64,000 nucleotides of DNA from Anadara kagoshimensis (Eukaryota; Mollusca; Bivalvia; Arcoida; Arcidae), in assembly GCA_021292105.1 (NCBI GenBank), contig CM037869.1:50093234-50157233 (forward strand), in the 5' to 3' direction. The stretch's first letter is position 1. Every line of letters starts with the position of its first letter. Positions 22,556 to 33,900 of the stretch are shown one piece after another. Both the position numbers and the translations under genes were made by a program. The notes under the pieces are model-generated. The model made no database searches, was not told the origin of the DNA, and saw nothing but the letters and a program-made list of their open reading frames with translations.

Positions 22556-22602
22556 GTTTTTTTATTTATTTATTTACAATGTATTTATTTATTTATTTTC
22601 AC
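22556..22602. repeat. TTTA microsatellite
   Basis: Imperfect TTTATTTATTTATTTA run directly after the SINE-1 tail fragment. Confidence 0.7.
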
Positions 22603-22879
22603 TGATTTCATGTTAGTCAAAATTTAACATTATTCATCGTAGTATTTTATTCCTAACCGCAGATACATAGCTTATACATGTAAATTACAAATTTTACCGA
22701 TTTTGTTAACAAATGAACGTGGCTGGTAAAATATTAAAATTCCCATTAATATGCATAACTTAATTTTGACTTATTCATAAATTATAAGCGTATTTAATTT
22801 TAAATACAAATAAAATGTAAAAATTCTACTCTGCTAAAGTTATACTTTTTATGTAGTTATATGTGTTATAACTTACTAT

Positions 22880-23065
22880 ACTATCGGGTGAAGCTAGTTA
22901 AACAGGAGGTGCTTACTTAACCGGAGCACCCGGCCTCCCTTCCCTGGTGGAAGTTCGCGTGTCTGGCCTGACTTGTCAGTTCCAAAGTTTTTGCTTTGCT
23001 TCTGAATTGTGATTCGGGTGTGGGGGCTAAAAGAAACCATTCCCACATCAAAACAAAACACGAGC
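22880..23065 (+). repeat. Family C copy
   Basis: GGGTGAAGCTAGTTAAACAG, CTTAACCGGAGCACCCGGCC, CTTCCCTGGTGGAAGTTCG and CTTGTCAGTTCCAAAGTTTT. The minus-strand frames here are shadows. Confidence 0.8.
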
Positions 23066-23269
23066 ACCGCTTGGTTGAGCATGCCACACCCGATTTACAT
23101 TTTTGCATTTTACACTGTTGGGAAAGATCGCAATGATGAAAAAGTGAAAAAGGGACATAATTAATCAAAACCATAAGTAGCATTATGTGAAAGGGAAATA
23201 AATACTAAGGATCTAGTCCATAAACTGTCCCATTCTGTTCAGGGATATGGTATTCAAAGGTGTAGGGTG

Positions 23270-23420
23270 GAAAAAAGAAAAACAAGGACAAACTCGAAGA
23301 CATCTGGTGAACACAATATCATATCCTGGTAATCATACACCTACCAAGTTTAGTAATACAGCTTCAACTGTGTTGGATGAGTGAGTAGGCGGAATAAACT
23401 ATTACTGACAACACCTTGCT
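23270..23420. repeat. Repeat shared with the insert at 24.33 kb
   Basis: GGACAAACTCGAAGAC, CATATCCTGGTAATCAT, ACAGCTTCAACTGTGTT and GGCGGAATAAACTATTACTG recur in the same order at 24325-24473 inside a SINE-2. Confidence 0.7.
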
Positions 23421-23437
23421 ATAATACAATAAAAATG

Positions 23438-23740
23438 GTTGCGTTGGTCGAGTGGGCAACTCCTTCAAACCCAATGCGTCTCATCGCTGAGGGTATGTGA
23501 TTCTGGTCGACCAAATGTTAAACAGGCGTTACCAGGTCGCATGTACATATCCCTTGAAAGAACTCGATGACCGAGTTACTAAATCGCTCGCTTACCGTAA
23601 AACACCTATCACTTCCTAGGGTCGAGTCGGGACAGATTCGAGTTTGTCAGTTCCCAATGTCGAAAGTCGATGGTTTTCTCCTGACACTCTGGTTTCCCTA
23701 CATTCCCTTGTGAGGAGAAAGTAAATCTTGACTAATTACT
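23438..23740 (+). mobile_element. SINE-3-like copy (Leu/Ser-type tRNA head)
   Basis: A tRNA-like start GGTTGCGTTGGTCGAGTGGG is followed further on by GTCGAGTCGGGACAGATTCG and a tail (GTCGATGGTTTTCTCCTGAC, ACTCTGGTTTCCC). The tail is shared with 26400-26455 and 55530-55605. Confidence 0.5.
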
Positions 23741-24231
23741 CGTAATTAAAACGTCAACACTGTATTTACATCCAAGCCCGATATATAAAAAAGAAATCGT
23801 ATACGAAACATAGTATATACATACAATGTACGTAAGGCAAAGCCAAAATAATTTGTAAGTTGGTACGATCCGCCCGCCTGTAAAATTTAGAATTAATAAA
23901 AAATTAAATAAAAAATATCCAGTTTCAAATGGTTTTCCGCCAGTCCTGAATTCTGCCAGTACTAAATTCTGGTAAAGTTCCGCATTACTATTTTTTGTCC
24001 ATTTTTCATGCCATGGTATGAAATAAAAAAAAAACAACAAACTTTAATTTTTAAACCGCTAGCTCCACTTTATCTTTTTCAAAATATCCAACGAACTAAA
24101 AATTAATTTAGTTCGGCCTAAAAATCTGTAATAAGTTTTTAGAGTTCTTATTTACTCTATTAACCGTCTCTTTATATACTACCAGTAAACGAAAAAATCT
24201 TGACTGGACTTAAAACCCAATTACTTCAGTA

Positions 24232-24735
24232 AGGCCCCGGTGGCCTAATGGATAATACGTTAGTCTACAAATCCAGGATCTCTCACTGCTGTGAGTTCGA
24301 GTCCCGCTCAAACTACATATTTCAAAAGGACAAACTCGAAGACTGAGCTAACTTCTCTTCTTATACACACAATGACACACTGTCATATCCTGGTAATCAT
24401 GTATACCAAATTTAGTTATATAGCTTCAGCTGTGTTTGACGACTGAGTAGGCCGAATAAACTATTACTGACAATATTCCTTGTCGTTGGCCTTTACTGGT
24501 TCCCCCGGGGTCAGTATAATGTGACTGCCGCGGGAATGGTACGCTTGTCTGCGGTGTACTGACTCTGTTGACAAGCACGTTAAAGTCGTCCTGAGTGCGC
24601 GATGTCACAAGGCAAACTATATAACACAGTTACACTTTACATGAATACACGAACTTTTTCATAGATTATTCATAGAGATTAATAAAGTAGTTAAAAAACT
24701 ACTGATGCGAGGTCAAGCAACATTCAACCAACCAA
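24232..24735 (+). mobile_element. SINE-2 copy interrupted by another repeat
   Basis: The head has box A GGCCTAATGGATAATACG and box B GTGAGTTCGAGTCCCGC. Positions 24325-24473 are foreign (the repeat also at 23270-23420). The SINE-2 body resumes at CCTTGTCGTTGGCCTTTACT and ends GGTCAAGCAACATTCAACC. Confidence 0.8.
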
Positions 24736-24869
24736 CCGTTTCTCTTCTTACCAGCTCTTTGACTTTGAAGCTTTTGAAGTTCTTTCAAAGTATTTGTAAC
24801 AGTTTTTATATCTCAATAAAACTGGAATTTCATTTCCATTCAATAATTTATATGCAAGTTCATACCAAT

Positions 24870-25665
24870 TGTTGGATAATAAAAGCAGTGCTTTTCTCCA
24901 GAGAGTGCGGTTTTTTCCCTTTTTAATGCGATATTTTTAAAAGTCCATCGTCTTAGTTCAAAATCAATATCAGTTGTTCATCAAAACAGATCTATAATTC
25001 ATTCAAATTCTAATCTGAAATGTTAAGAACTTAAGATTGTGAAAACTACTGTTCAGACCACTGAGCTCAGAAATAAGTGCGGATTCAGCTACTCATCTCC
25101 GTCACTCGTTAGCGAAAATTATTGGTTAATAAAAGCAGTGCTTTCTCCAGAGAGTGCGGTTTCTTCCCTTTTTAATGCGATATTTTTAAAAGTCCATCTT
25201 CTTAGTTCAAAATCAATATCAGTTGTTCATCAAAACAGATCTATAATTCATTCAAATTCTTATCTGAAATGTTAAAAACTTGAGATTGTGAAAACTACTG
25301 TTCAGACCACTGAGCTCAGAAATAAGTGCGGATTCAGCAACTCATCTCCGTCACTCGTTAGCGAAAATTATTGGTTAATAAAAGCAGTGCTTTCTCAAGA
25401 GTGTGTTTTTTCATTTTTTGACGAGATTTAAAAAACATCTTCGTAGTCCAAAATCGAAACAGGTCCTTATTAAAAACAGTTCTTTAATCCATCCAAATAC
25501 TCATCTCAAATGTTAAGAACTTAAGATGGTGAACAATTTCGTAAAGACTTATCCAAAGTTTAAATATTAAACTAAAAATTAAGTGCCGAATCGACATCTC
25601 ATCTTAACATTAATAAAAACAGTGTTTCCTCTAGACTGCTATTCTTGCGTTTTTGACTGTATTTG
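24870..25665. repeat. ~250-bp tandem array, about 3.5 units
   Basis: AAAAGCAGTGCTTT(T)CTC recurs at 24881, 25131 and 25380 with a decayed version near 25615. Units 1 and 2 are nearly identical through AAAGTCCAT, GATCTATAATTCATTCAAAT and CACTGAGCTCAGAAATAAG; later units are diverged. The frames at 24705-24926 and 25039-25275 are not conserved as protein. Confidence 0.85.

Positions 25666-25705
<40 letters not shown>
25666..25705. repeat. Poly-A tract (40 A)
   Basis: Uninterrupted A run directly after the 250-bp tandem array. Confidence 0.95.
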
Positions 25706-25707
<2 letters not shown>

Positions 25708-25734
25708 ATCTTCGTAGCTGTTCATTAAAAACAA

Positions 25735-25990
25735 GCCCCGGTTTCACAATCATTCCTTAGCTAAGATTTTCCTTAACTTAAATCTTGCAAATCTTCAAAT
25801 ATTTATAATTTTGTTAATTTTCAAAATATTGAGGAATTTAAAGTGTCATTTTTCAGATCACTTCTAGATTAAAATTTCTGCATTAGGTTTTGACAAAAAT
25901 ATTCACCAGTAGTTTCAAAAAGAGATAACAAAAATTTGCTAAACTTAAGTTAAGGAAAATCTTAGCTAGGGAAAGATTGTGAAATATGGA
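25735..25990. mobile_element. Small inverted-repeat element
   Basis: GGTTTCACAATCATTCCTTA then GCTAAGATTTTCCTTAAC at left is answered at 25943-25988 by GTTAAGGAAAATCTTAGC and ..GATTGTGAAATA. A foldback of about 250 bp with no ORF. Confidence 0.65.
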
Positions 25991-26049
25991 CCTGTTCTAC
26001 GATCCATTCAAATACTAATCTGTAATACAATGTATTAAGATGACGAAAA

Positions 26050-26270
26050 ACCACAGTTCAGTTCTGTCGACAGTCAAAACTGAGCTAAAGAATCGGCAGC
26101 TCTATATATCTCGGTCACTCGTGACCTACATGACAGTATTTCGACAGCTGCTATTTATCTCTCAGTATCAATTCGTCCACTCATAACTTGTATCCACACT
26201 TCAAACATTCACTTGACAACCATCGACTCCTTTTCGTTCATTGTTAGATTTTTAGTAGGCATCTATGTGT
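26050..26270. mobile_element. Family A MITE, diverged
   Basis: Left TTCTGTCGACAGTCAAAACT, central CGACAGCTGCTATTTATCTC, right CCTTTTCGTTCATTGTTAGA. Confidence 0.65.
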
Positions 26271-26544
26271 ATATTTTTTTTGATATGCGTTAAAATAAAA
26301 CGTATTAGCTAATTCGTGGTGTACAATTAAAAAATCGCTTACTATCAAAGCGTCTTTCGAACCCTACTCGTACAGATTCTAGTGTGAAAAAGTTTATCAC
26401 TTCGGAGGTCGTTGCTTTTTCGGAGAACTCCGGTTTCCTGAACCATCCTCGATAATAATTAACAACTCGTATGTTTTTGTTAATTTTTTTCAGCCGAGAT
26501 CTCCATAACGTAACAAACCACGTTTGTTCTGTTGATAAAGTGTT

Positions 26545-27092
26545 CGTTTTGTTTGTGGTGCAATGTATGTCGTGGGTTTGAACCCCGATCGGGTCTGATC
26601 AGGTCTTGAAAATAGGTAGTACTGTTCTTTCTCCAAGCACGCGCCATTTAGAAATGACAGTCGCACGGTACTTCGGAAATATTTTAAAAACCGATGCCCC
26701 GTGTCACATCAGACTAGGCACTTTAAACAAGAGGCCCACTGGGCCTGATACGCTCACCTGACAAAAATGGCTAGCTGATAGATTTCAAGAAAACATAAAT
26801 ACTGAATCCCTTAAGTCAAAACTTTCATAATAGTAACAATTTGAGGCCCTAATATTGAACACAAAAGTAGAAAAGTAAAAAACTAGGCCATTTTGTGGGT
26901 TTTTTTTTTTGGTATATGTGGCCTTGACCCTTGAACATATGACCTTTATTTCAGGTGAGCTAAAAACCCTCCCTGCTCATTGCCCTGAGCTCAATGCAAA
27001 GGTAAAATTTTCTGCCACCTCACCTACAGCTGATGACGTCTCGATATAGTAATTTTTTAGGACGTTAACCCCTCTCCCATTCGTTGAATTAA
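26545..27092 (+). mobile_element. SINE-1 copy split by a GGCCC element
   Basis: The head and core (GTGGGTTTGAACCCCGATCG, CCCCGTGTCACATCAGACTA, GGCACTTTAAA) stop at about 26727. The SINE resumes at about 26964 with AAAACCCTCCCTGCTCATTG, TAAAATTTTCTGCC and GATGACGTCTCGATATAG. Confidence 0.8.
26727..26964 (+). mobile_element. GAGGCCC..GGGCCT element inserted in SINE-1
   Basis: Starts ACAAGAGGCCCACTGGGCCT then GATACGCTCACCTGAC, and ends TTTCAGGTGAGCT, so the ends are inverted at CTCACCTGA / TCAGGTGAG. The interior has GTGGCCTTGACCCTTGAAC. I recall this start as a common bivalve/gastropod repeat; no ORF. Confidence 0.75.
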
Positions 27093-27473
27093 TTTATTGC
27101 AAGTATGTTAGACATAAACACGAAAACACATTTTTTAAAACTTTCATCTTGAAATATTGTCAGTCTATAGATCTCACAAACGTGGATCAGTTGCCTGATT
27201 TCCCAATCATTGTTAATTATCAGGCGATGACATCGATATTTCCACTGTTAACAAAGAACATAAAATTCAATTTTTAATAAACAAAAAACAAAATACGTAC
27301 TTAGCGAATTTTCATTTCACTTAATTTACATATTAATTAATAATTCATCATAGTAATCACATTCAATGGCAATGTACTTTCAAATCTTCAAACACCATGA
27401 CAATTACAACGATCTAGATTTTATTTCATAATTAATTTTTTATCTCATTTAAATTGCTTTTTCATTAGCTAAG

Positions 27474-27696
27474 TACAGACCTGTCGAAAGTTTAACACTA
27501 AGTAAATGAATAAAAACATAATTATCAGCTCACCTCGACCCCTTGTTACTAATAGTTACCACTGTTTCTATAGCAACATTGGGCAGCTAATAGATATCTC
27601 TCGTCACCTTTTCTGTCACACACTTTTCATACCTTGACCACACGACCATTTGTTTGCTAGCTCAGTGTTAAGCTTTCGACAGGTCTGTGCTGTTCT
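27474..27696. mobile_element. Family A MITE
   Basis: Left TACAGACCTGTCGAAAGTTT, right GTGTTAAGCTTTCGACAGGT. Bounded by GTACAG..CTGTGC. Confidence 0.85.
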
Positions 27697-27924
27697 TATC
27701 AGGATAATTGCTATATATTTTGAGTTTTTAAAGCAATTACAATTTTATCTTTGATGTTCTGGTTTTGGTCTTCTCTTATGAGATCAATGTTTCTACTGCT
27801 ATTATGTTTGATTTACACTTTAAAAAACCCATGATACGAAATGTACTATTCGATAATTCATGACACAAAATGTGTGAAATTTATTGAGGAGCGGTATAAA
27901 TCATCAAACACATACATATAGGTT

Positions 27925-28345
27925 CATGTCCGTCCCAAAAGCAACATAAAAAACGTAAAAAATACCAGCCCATATTCGAATCACGATCCAAAAGATAAAA
28001 GTAAAACTTAAAAACAAACATATCATATCAGTCCATGTTCAAATGTTCAAATCATGATCCGAAAAGCAAAGTAAAAATAGAAACAAAATAAAAAACAAAC
28101 ATTATAGTCCATGTTCAAATCACGATCCGAAAAGCAAAATAAAAATAAAAAATATACATACCAGTTCGTGTTCAAAAATTTCAATCACGTTAAAAAAAAA
28201 AAAAACCATACCAGTCCGTGTCAAAATCACAATCTGTAAAGTCAATTCAAAATAAAAAATGGACATACCAGTCTGTTTTCAAATCACAATCCTAAAACCA
28301 AAGTAAAGTCAGACAGCAAACTTACCAATCCATGCTCAATTCAGA
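27925..28345 (-). repeat. ~65-bp tandem array derived from family C
   Basis: About six units of (CAAACATAC)CAGTCCATGTTCAAATC, then ACGATCCGAAAAGCAAAGTA and A-rich spacer. The unit equals the reversed inner segment of family C found singly at 47510, 51430 and 62985. Confidence 0.75.
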
Positions 28346-28349
28346 CCTT

Positions 28350-28745
28350 CATGTTAATGTAGTTACTGAGTTAATGTAATGTTACACTCAAGTCAAGATG
28401 CCTTTACTTACACCAAGGCGTCAGTTCAAAAATGGTTAAGAAAAAGGGAATGTCAGTGAAAAGAAATCTACTGACCTTCTACGAGCGAACTGAAAAACGA
28501 ATCCAAATTTGTATATACTATGAGTACATACTGAAAAGTTTTTTTAGGACAATGACGCAATTGTTTCAATACATATGAAATAAACTTTATTCTAGGAATC
28601 CCTGTATTTTTTTAGTTCTTTAAATTGAAAATAGGCTCTAAGGGATCCATTGTCAAAACATATTATTTAATTTAGAGTCTTTACATCAGGTAAACATTGT
28701 GTTGTAATATTTTAAAATGAAATATTACAGAATCACACAATTACA
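28350..28745. other. Unassigned spacer
   Basis: No supported gene or repeat. Confidence 0.3.
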
Positions 28746-28749
28746 TAGG

Positions 28750-29010
28750 TATTGTTAGTTGATTGAACAGGGTTTTACTTCCCTGTCGATAGTATTTCAT
28801 TTGTATCGAGATGTCACCAGTTATAGATGCAGAAGCACACCTTTACAGAGCATTCAGAACGAAGTACAGGAAGGACTCGTTAACCTGTCACACCAACCGC
28901 ACATATCTAAATCCAGAGAGCTTGGCGAAAGAACAGTCATTTCTTATTTTTAGACCCCAGTCAGGATTCGACCTCCCACATGCGGAGCGAGCTAGCAGGG
29001 TACTCAATGT
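28750..29010 (-). mobile_element. SINE-1 copy
   Basis: The reversed tail (ATTTCATTTGTATCGAGATG) is at left, the core GAGAGCTTGGCGAAAGAACA follows, and the head complement is GATTCGACCTCCCACATGCG. The short plus-strand frames are shadows. Confidence 0.75.
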
Positions 29011-29044
29011 GTCAAGTTCTAGTCTCTTAGTTATAATGATACTT

Positions 29045-29128
29045 TGCATAAGAAACTAGTACCCCAGTCGGAGATTGAATTTCCAACACTGACCACCCAA
29101 ATGCAGAGCCGAGCACTCTACCTTAGTT
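29045..29128 (-). mobile_element. SINE-1 head fragment
   Basis: GTACCCCAGTCGGAGATTGA and GAGCCGAGCACTCTACC are a reversed tRNA-like head. Confidence 0.5.
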
Positions 29129-29276
29129 GTTTGTGATGGCTGGTGCCCCGATAATATCACAAACTCAGTGAGCAATAATTGTGTATTATTGTCAGAAATA
29201 TACTATTGTCTACATTTGCTGCAAGTTAAAATTTACAATTCCTCAAAAACTAAGGTATAATCTCTCCTGCACAGTA

Positions 29277-30550
29277 CGAGGGCCGTTCAAAAAGTCTTGT
29301 CCTTTATAATAAAAACACAAATTAAGACGTTTTATTTATGATATTTTATTTTCATTCCTTCAAAATAATCACTTTTAACGGCTACACACTTTTTAAGACG
29401 CTGGATCCATTTTCTAAATACATTTGCATATTCTTTTTTGGATATACCATTGAGAAACTGATGAATTGCTAAACCTAGCGATGAACGAGATCTGTATCGA
29501 CGACCAGAAAGGTGTTTCTTAAGTTTAGGAAAGATCAGGTGAATAAGGTGGATGAGGTAAAACAACAACACGTTCCTTGTACAAAAATTCAGTCACCAAC
29601 TTACATTTGTGTGCATGAGCATTGTCATGGAGTAACCGAATACCACGAAATTCTGACTTTGGTCTTTTCTTTTCATAATTTTTTTTTCATTTTCTTAAGA
29701 ATTTTATTTTTATAAATGTTCTCCGTGATACCCTGGCCTTTAAGGTTGGGAATTTGGGCAACTATGTCGTTACTATTGAAAAATATAGCATAAAGAACTT
29801 TCTTTGTGCGTTGAGTGCGCCGTGCAATTTCAGGTCGTTTTCCTTTTCTGGTTAGCCATATTTTATTATTTATCTTTCTATGTGGCTAAAAGTAATATAC
29901 CCATGTTTCGTCACCTGTAACTATATCAGCCAGACGCCTGCTGTTACAATTACCATATATTTTCAGCAGATTTTAGCCATTTTGACCCGTGTGAGCTTTT
30001 GCTCTTTTGACAACAAATGAGGGATCCATCTAGCACAAATCTTTCTCATGACTAGTTTTTTCTGAGAATGAAATGTACGGCCCCCATTGATAAACCAACG
30101 ACTTCAGCTATCTGGTTAACAGTCAACCTTCCATCCCTATTGACCAGTTTTTGAATTTCTGTAATGTTTTCTTTGGTGCGTGCTGTTTTTGGTCCTCCAG
30201 AACGGGCCTTATCAGAAATGTCGTTAACACCATTTTTAAATTTACGTATCTAGCATGAGATGGACCTATATGACAGCTTTCACTCACCAAAAACATCTTG
30301 CATTTCAATGAATGTTTGTTTGGGCGATTTAACGAGTTTTACCTGTCATGTCCGTCATTTTCCAAGCAGTGTAACGAGTGTTATGATGAAAATATGGCAA
30401 GAAAAAATTAATTCTTTTGCATATATAATCTAAAAATGTGCCACGTGTTTGGGAATGAACTCAGTCACCCGTGACAAGTGACAATATAATAAACTACGGT
30501 GTTTTATTTACGGTTTACAGGAAGGGACAAGACTTTTTGAACGACCCTCG
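29277..30550 (-). mobile_element. Mariner transposon, 1,274 bp, inactive
   Basis: Flanked by TA (29275-29276 and 30551-30552). The terminal inverted repeats CGAGG(G)CCGTTCAAAAAGTC and CGAGGGTCGTTCAAAAAGTC agree over at least 26 nt with one mismatch. Length and the encoded DD34D-type transposase fit mariner. It is inserted in a family D element, so it is younger than that copy. Confidence 0.93.
29327..30365 (-). pseudogene. Mariner transposase pseudogene
   Basis: Minus-strand remnants appear in family order. A helix-turn-helix segment includes GGPKTART and RLTVNQIAEVVGLSMGAVHF (about 30060-30200). The first catalytic block is LADIVTGDETWVYYF (about 29890-29940). The second is LLHDNAHAHK (about 29600-29640). 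The C-terminus is GRRYRSRSSLGLAIHQFLNG..YFEGMK (29332-29520). Stops and frameshifts separate the blocks. Just after PYSPDL (about 29535) the frame breaks and the sequence jumps to FPKLKKHL, so the usual segment with the third catalytic Asp (about 7 residues) is missing. The protein cannot be functional. Family knowledge: mariner transposases of about 345 residues use a DD34D triad. Confidence 0.9.
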
Positions 30551-30949
30551 TATTTCCTTAGCCAAATTTGGTAAAATGTATTTTGGTCCTTTTTGATATC
30601 TTTTTAACACCTTGAAAATAATTTTGGTTTCATAATTTTGATCCAAGCACTACTGATGAGAAATTGTATTTCGAAGCGGCCGTCTAGTGCTGTAAAATAT
30701 GTAATTGTTTAATGCTGGCATGTCACTGGATCACTGGTCGATTCTAGTTTTTATGACACCATGTATAAAATACCCCACACATGGACTTGATATTTATACC
30801 ATAGTACTAAATTTGTTAACTTGTAGTACACTAGTTTCTAAAATAGTATCTGTCTTTGAAATGTAAATAATAATTAAATAATTACTTTTTAAAAAACTAA
30901 ACAAATCGAAAAATGAAAAAGTCTTTAAATAGCCATTGCTTACTTGACT

Positions 30950-33900
30950 AACAATACATTTCAGAAACGTTCGATGTTGAACTTAGAAATAAGGCTAAAG
31001 AATTCCTACCCCATTAGTTCATTATTCAGACATTTCTTGCCGGTCTTTCTTCCTAGTTTTAGTCAATGTTTGAAAAACCTGTTTTAAAAATTACAAATAC
31101 ACGTGTGGATGGGTAAAGGCATTAGAAAGACAGGTTTAAAGGCAGCAAAACAAAATGGGGGGGGGATTAAATTTGTAGCTTAAGGTATTTTTTCCAGGTA
31201 GATATTATTTTCCTCATTTTTGTAAAAACATTTCTGGTTCACACTATGACAAATGTATACTGGAAAGGGGGGAATTTTCGGGTGGGTGAAATTTTGCTTA
31301 TTTCGCGCTGACGATTATACCGCGAAAATTTTACCCACGCGAAAATGTCTACCATACAGGTTACTCTATCACATATATAGTATATACACCCATTAATATT
31401 GGTTACGCGAAAATTACACCCACGCGAAATGCGAGATTTAAAAAATCGCGAAAGTTTTACTCCGCGAAAATAATCCCCTTTACAGTACTTGGTTGAATGA
31501 GGTTTTACGTCTTAGTCAAAACTATTTCACGTACATCGAGGCACCACCAGCTATAGATAAAATGACAGAATAGTATATAGTCAGGGCATTGTGGTTCCTT
31601 AGATTGCCATGCCTATCATGACAAAGGGAGCGGTTTTAAGGTGTCTTCCCAGGCAATCAGTGAATAATTACTAATATTCAAAAATAAAAAATAATAAAAG
31701 TACATATATATGTTTGGAAATAAACATTGCTTAATTGTCCAATAATAGAGTTTGAATAAGTGCGATTTTTGTACTTGGAAAAAGACCAAAGTATTCCTAC
31801 CTCATTATAACAGGATAAAATTCCACACAAACTATTTTTACATTTTTGACGGGCTTTCTTAATGGTTTTAGATGATGTTTGACTCGTTATACAAGTTACA
31901 CGTACATGGTGTATTACGGTAATGGGACAAACGTGTTTGTATTTACACGTGTGAATGGATAAACGCATTAAAAATGACCGGTTTAAAGTTAGCAAAACAA
32001 AAATGGCTAAAACTTATTTGCATTTGTAAAAGTACATATATATGTCTCGAAATAAACATTGCTTAATTATCAAACAATAGAGTTGGGCAAAGTTCAATTT
32101 GGGTACTTGGAAAAAAGGTCAAAGTATTTCCGGCATAAAAGTCCACACAATCACTCTACAGCTCATACAATTTTTGGCGGGTTTTTTTCCTGGTGTTATT
32201 AAATGTTTGAAATCTCGTTATACAAGTTACATATATACGGTGAATTACGGTAATGGAGAAAACTTGTTTGTATTTACACGTATGAATGGATAAATGCGTG
32301 CCATGCCTACCGTGACATGGGAAGCGGTTTTAAGGTCTCTTCCAAGGCAATAAGTGAATAATTACTCGTATTGATATATAAAACAAAACTAAAAGTACAC
32401 ATTTATGTTCTGAAATAAACATTGTATTCCTACCTCATTAAAACAGCATAAAAGTCCACACAAACACTCTACAATTTATACATTTCTTGTTGGGCTTTTT
32501 TCGTGGTCCTTGTCAATGGAATGGCAGACATTTTGACCTTTACAGGGCGATCAGGGCAAGGTCATGTAGGGTTCTTTCGCTTGCCATGCCCAGCGTGACT
32601 AGGAAAGCGGTTTTGAGGTCTCTTTCCAGACAATGAATAACTACTAATATTCAAATATAAAAGAAAACTAAAAGTACACATATATGCATGAAGAAAACAT
32701 TGCTTTATTTTGCAATAATAGAGGTTGGAAAAGTTCGATTTTGGTACTTGGAAAAAAGGTCAAATATTCCTATCCCATTAAAAACAGGCCAAAGTATTCC
32801 TGGGATAAAAGTTCCCACAAACACTCTACAGTTCATACAATTCTTGGCGGATTTTCTTCCTGGTGTTATTCAATGTTTAAAATCTCGTTATACAAGTTAC
32901 ACATATACGGTGTATTACGGTAATGGAGAAAACTTGTTTGTATTTTCACGTTTGAATGGATAAGCACATTGAAATAGAACCGGTCTGAAGTTAGCAAAAC
33001 AAAATGGGGAACATTGTTTACATTTGTAGCTAAGGGTATGTTTTAAAGGTAGATATTATTTTCCTCATTTTTGTTAAACATTACAGGTTCACACTATAAC
33101 AAATGTATAATTGGTTGAATGAGGTTTTACGTCCTAGTCAAAACTATGTCACTTACATCGAAGCATCACCAGCTATAGATAAAATGGCAGAATTTTTATC
33201 TTTGCAGTATAGTCAGGACATTGTGCAGGGAGGGTTCCTTAGATTGTCATGCCTATCATGACGAGGGAAGTAGTTCTAAGGTCTCTTCCCAGGCAATCAG
33301 TAAATAATTATTTATATTCAAATACAAAACAAAACTAAAAGGACTCATATATGTCTAGAAATAAACATTGCTCAATTGTCCAACAATAAAGTTTGGAAAA
33401 GTTCGACTTTGGTACTTGGAAATAAGGCCAAAGTATTCCTACCTCATTATAACAGGATAAAAGTCCACACAAACACTCTATAATTCTTACATTTTTGGCG
33501 GGCTTTCTTAATGATTTTAATCGATGTTTGAAATCTCATTATACAAGTTACACGTACACGGTGTATTACGGTAATGGGAAAAACTTGTTTTGTATTTTCA
33601 CGTGTGAATAGATAAACGCATTAGAAAGGACCGGTCTGAAGATAGAAAAACAAAATGGCTAAAATTTGTTTGCATTTGTAGCTAAGGGTATGTTTTCAAG
33701 GTAGACAATATTTTCCTCATTTTCGTGAAACATAACAGGTTCACACTATAATAAATGTATAATTGAATGAATGAGGTTTTACATCTTGGTCAAAACTATA
33801 TCACTTACACCAAAACATCGCTAGCTATAAATAAAATTGCAGAAAATTTTACCTCTGTAGTACGCTCAGGGTAGTGTGCAGGGAGGGTTTTTTAGATTGT

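Larger units (their letters stand above)
29130..30712 (+). repeat. Family D copy split by a mariner
   Basis: The left part 29130-29276 (GATAATATCACAAACTCAGT..CTCAAAAACTAAGGTATAA) and right part 30551-30712 (TATTTCCTTAGCCAAATTTG..GGCCGTCTAGTGCTGTAAA) join into a normal family D copy when the mariner and one TA are removed. Confidence 0.9.

Noticed and set aside
5135-24320. tRNA genes at about 5.15, 17.8 and 24.25 kb
   Set aside because: The tRNA-like sequences are heads of SINE-1 and SINE-2 followed by their bodies and tails, and their stems do not pair cleanly.
27925-28345. CRISPR-like array
   Set aside because: The units are degenerate, unevenly spaced, and derive from a dispersed animal repeat; the window is eukaryotic.
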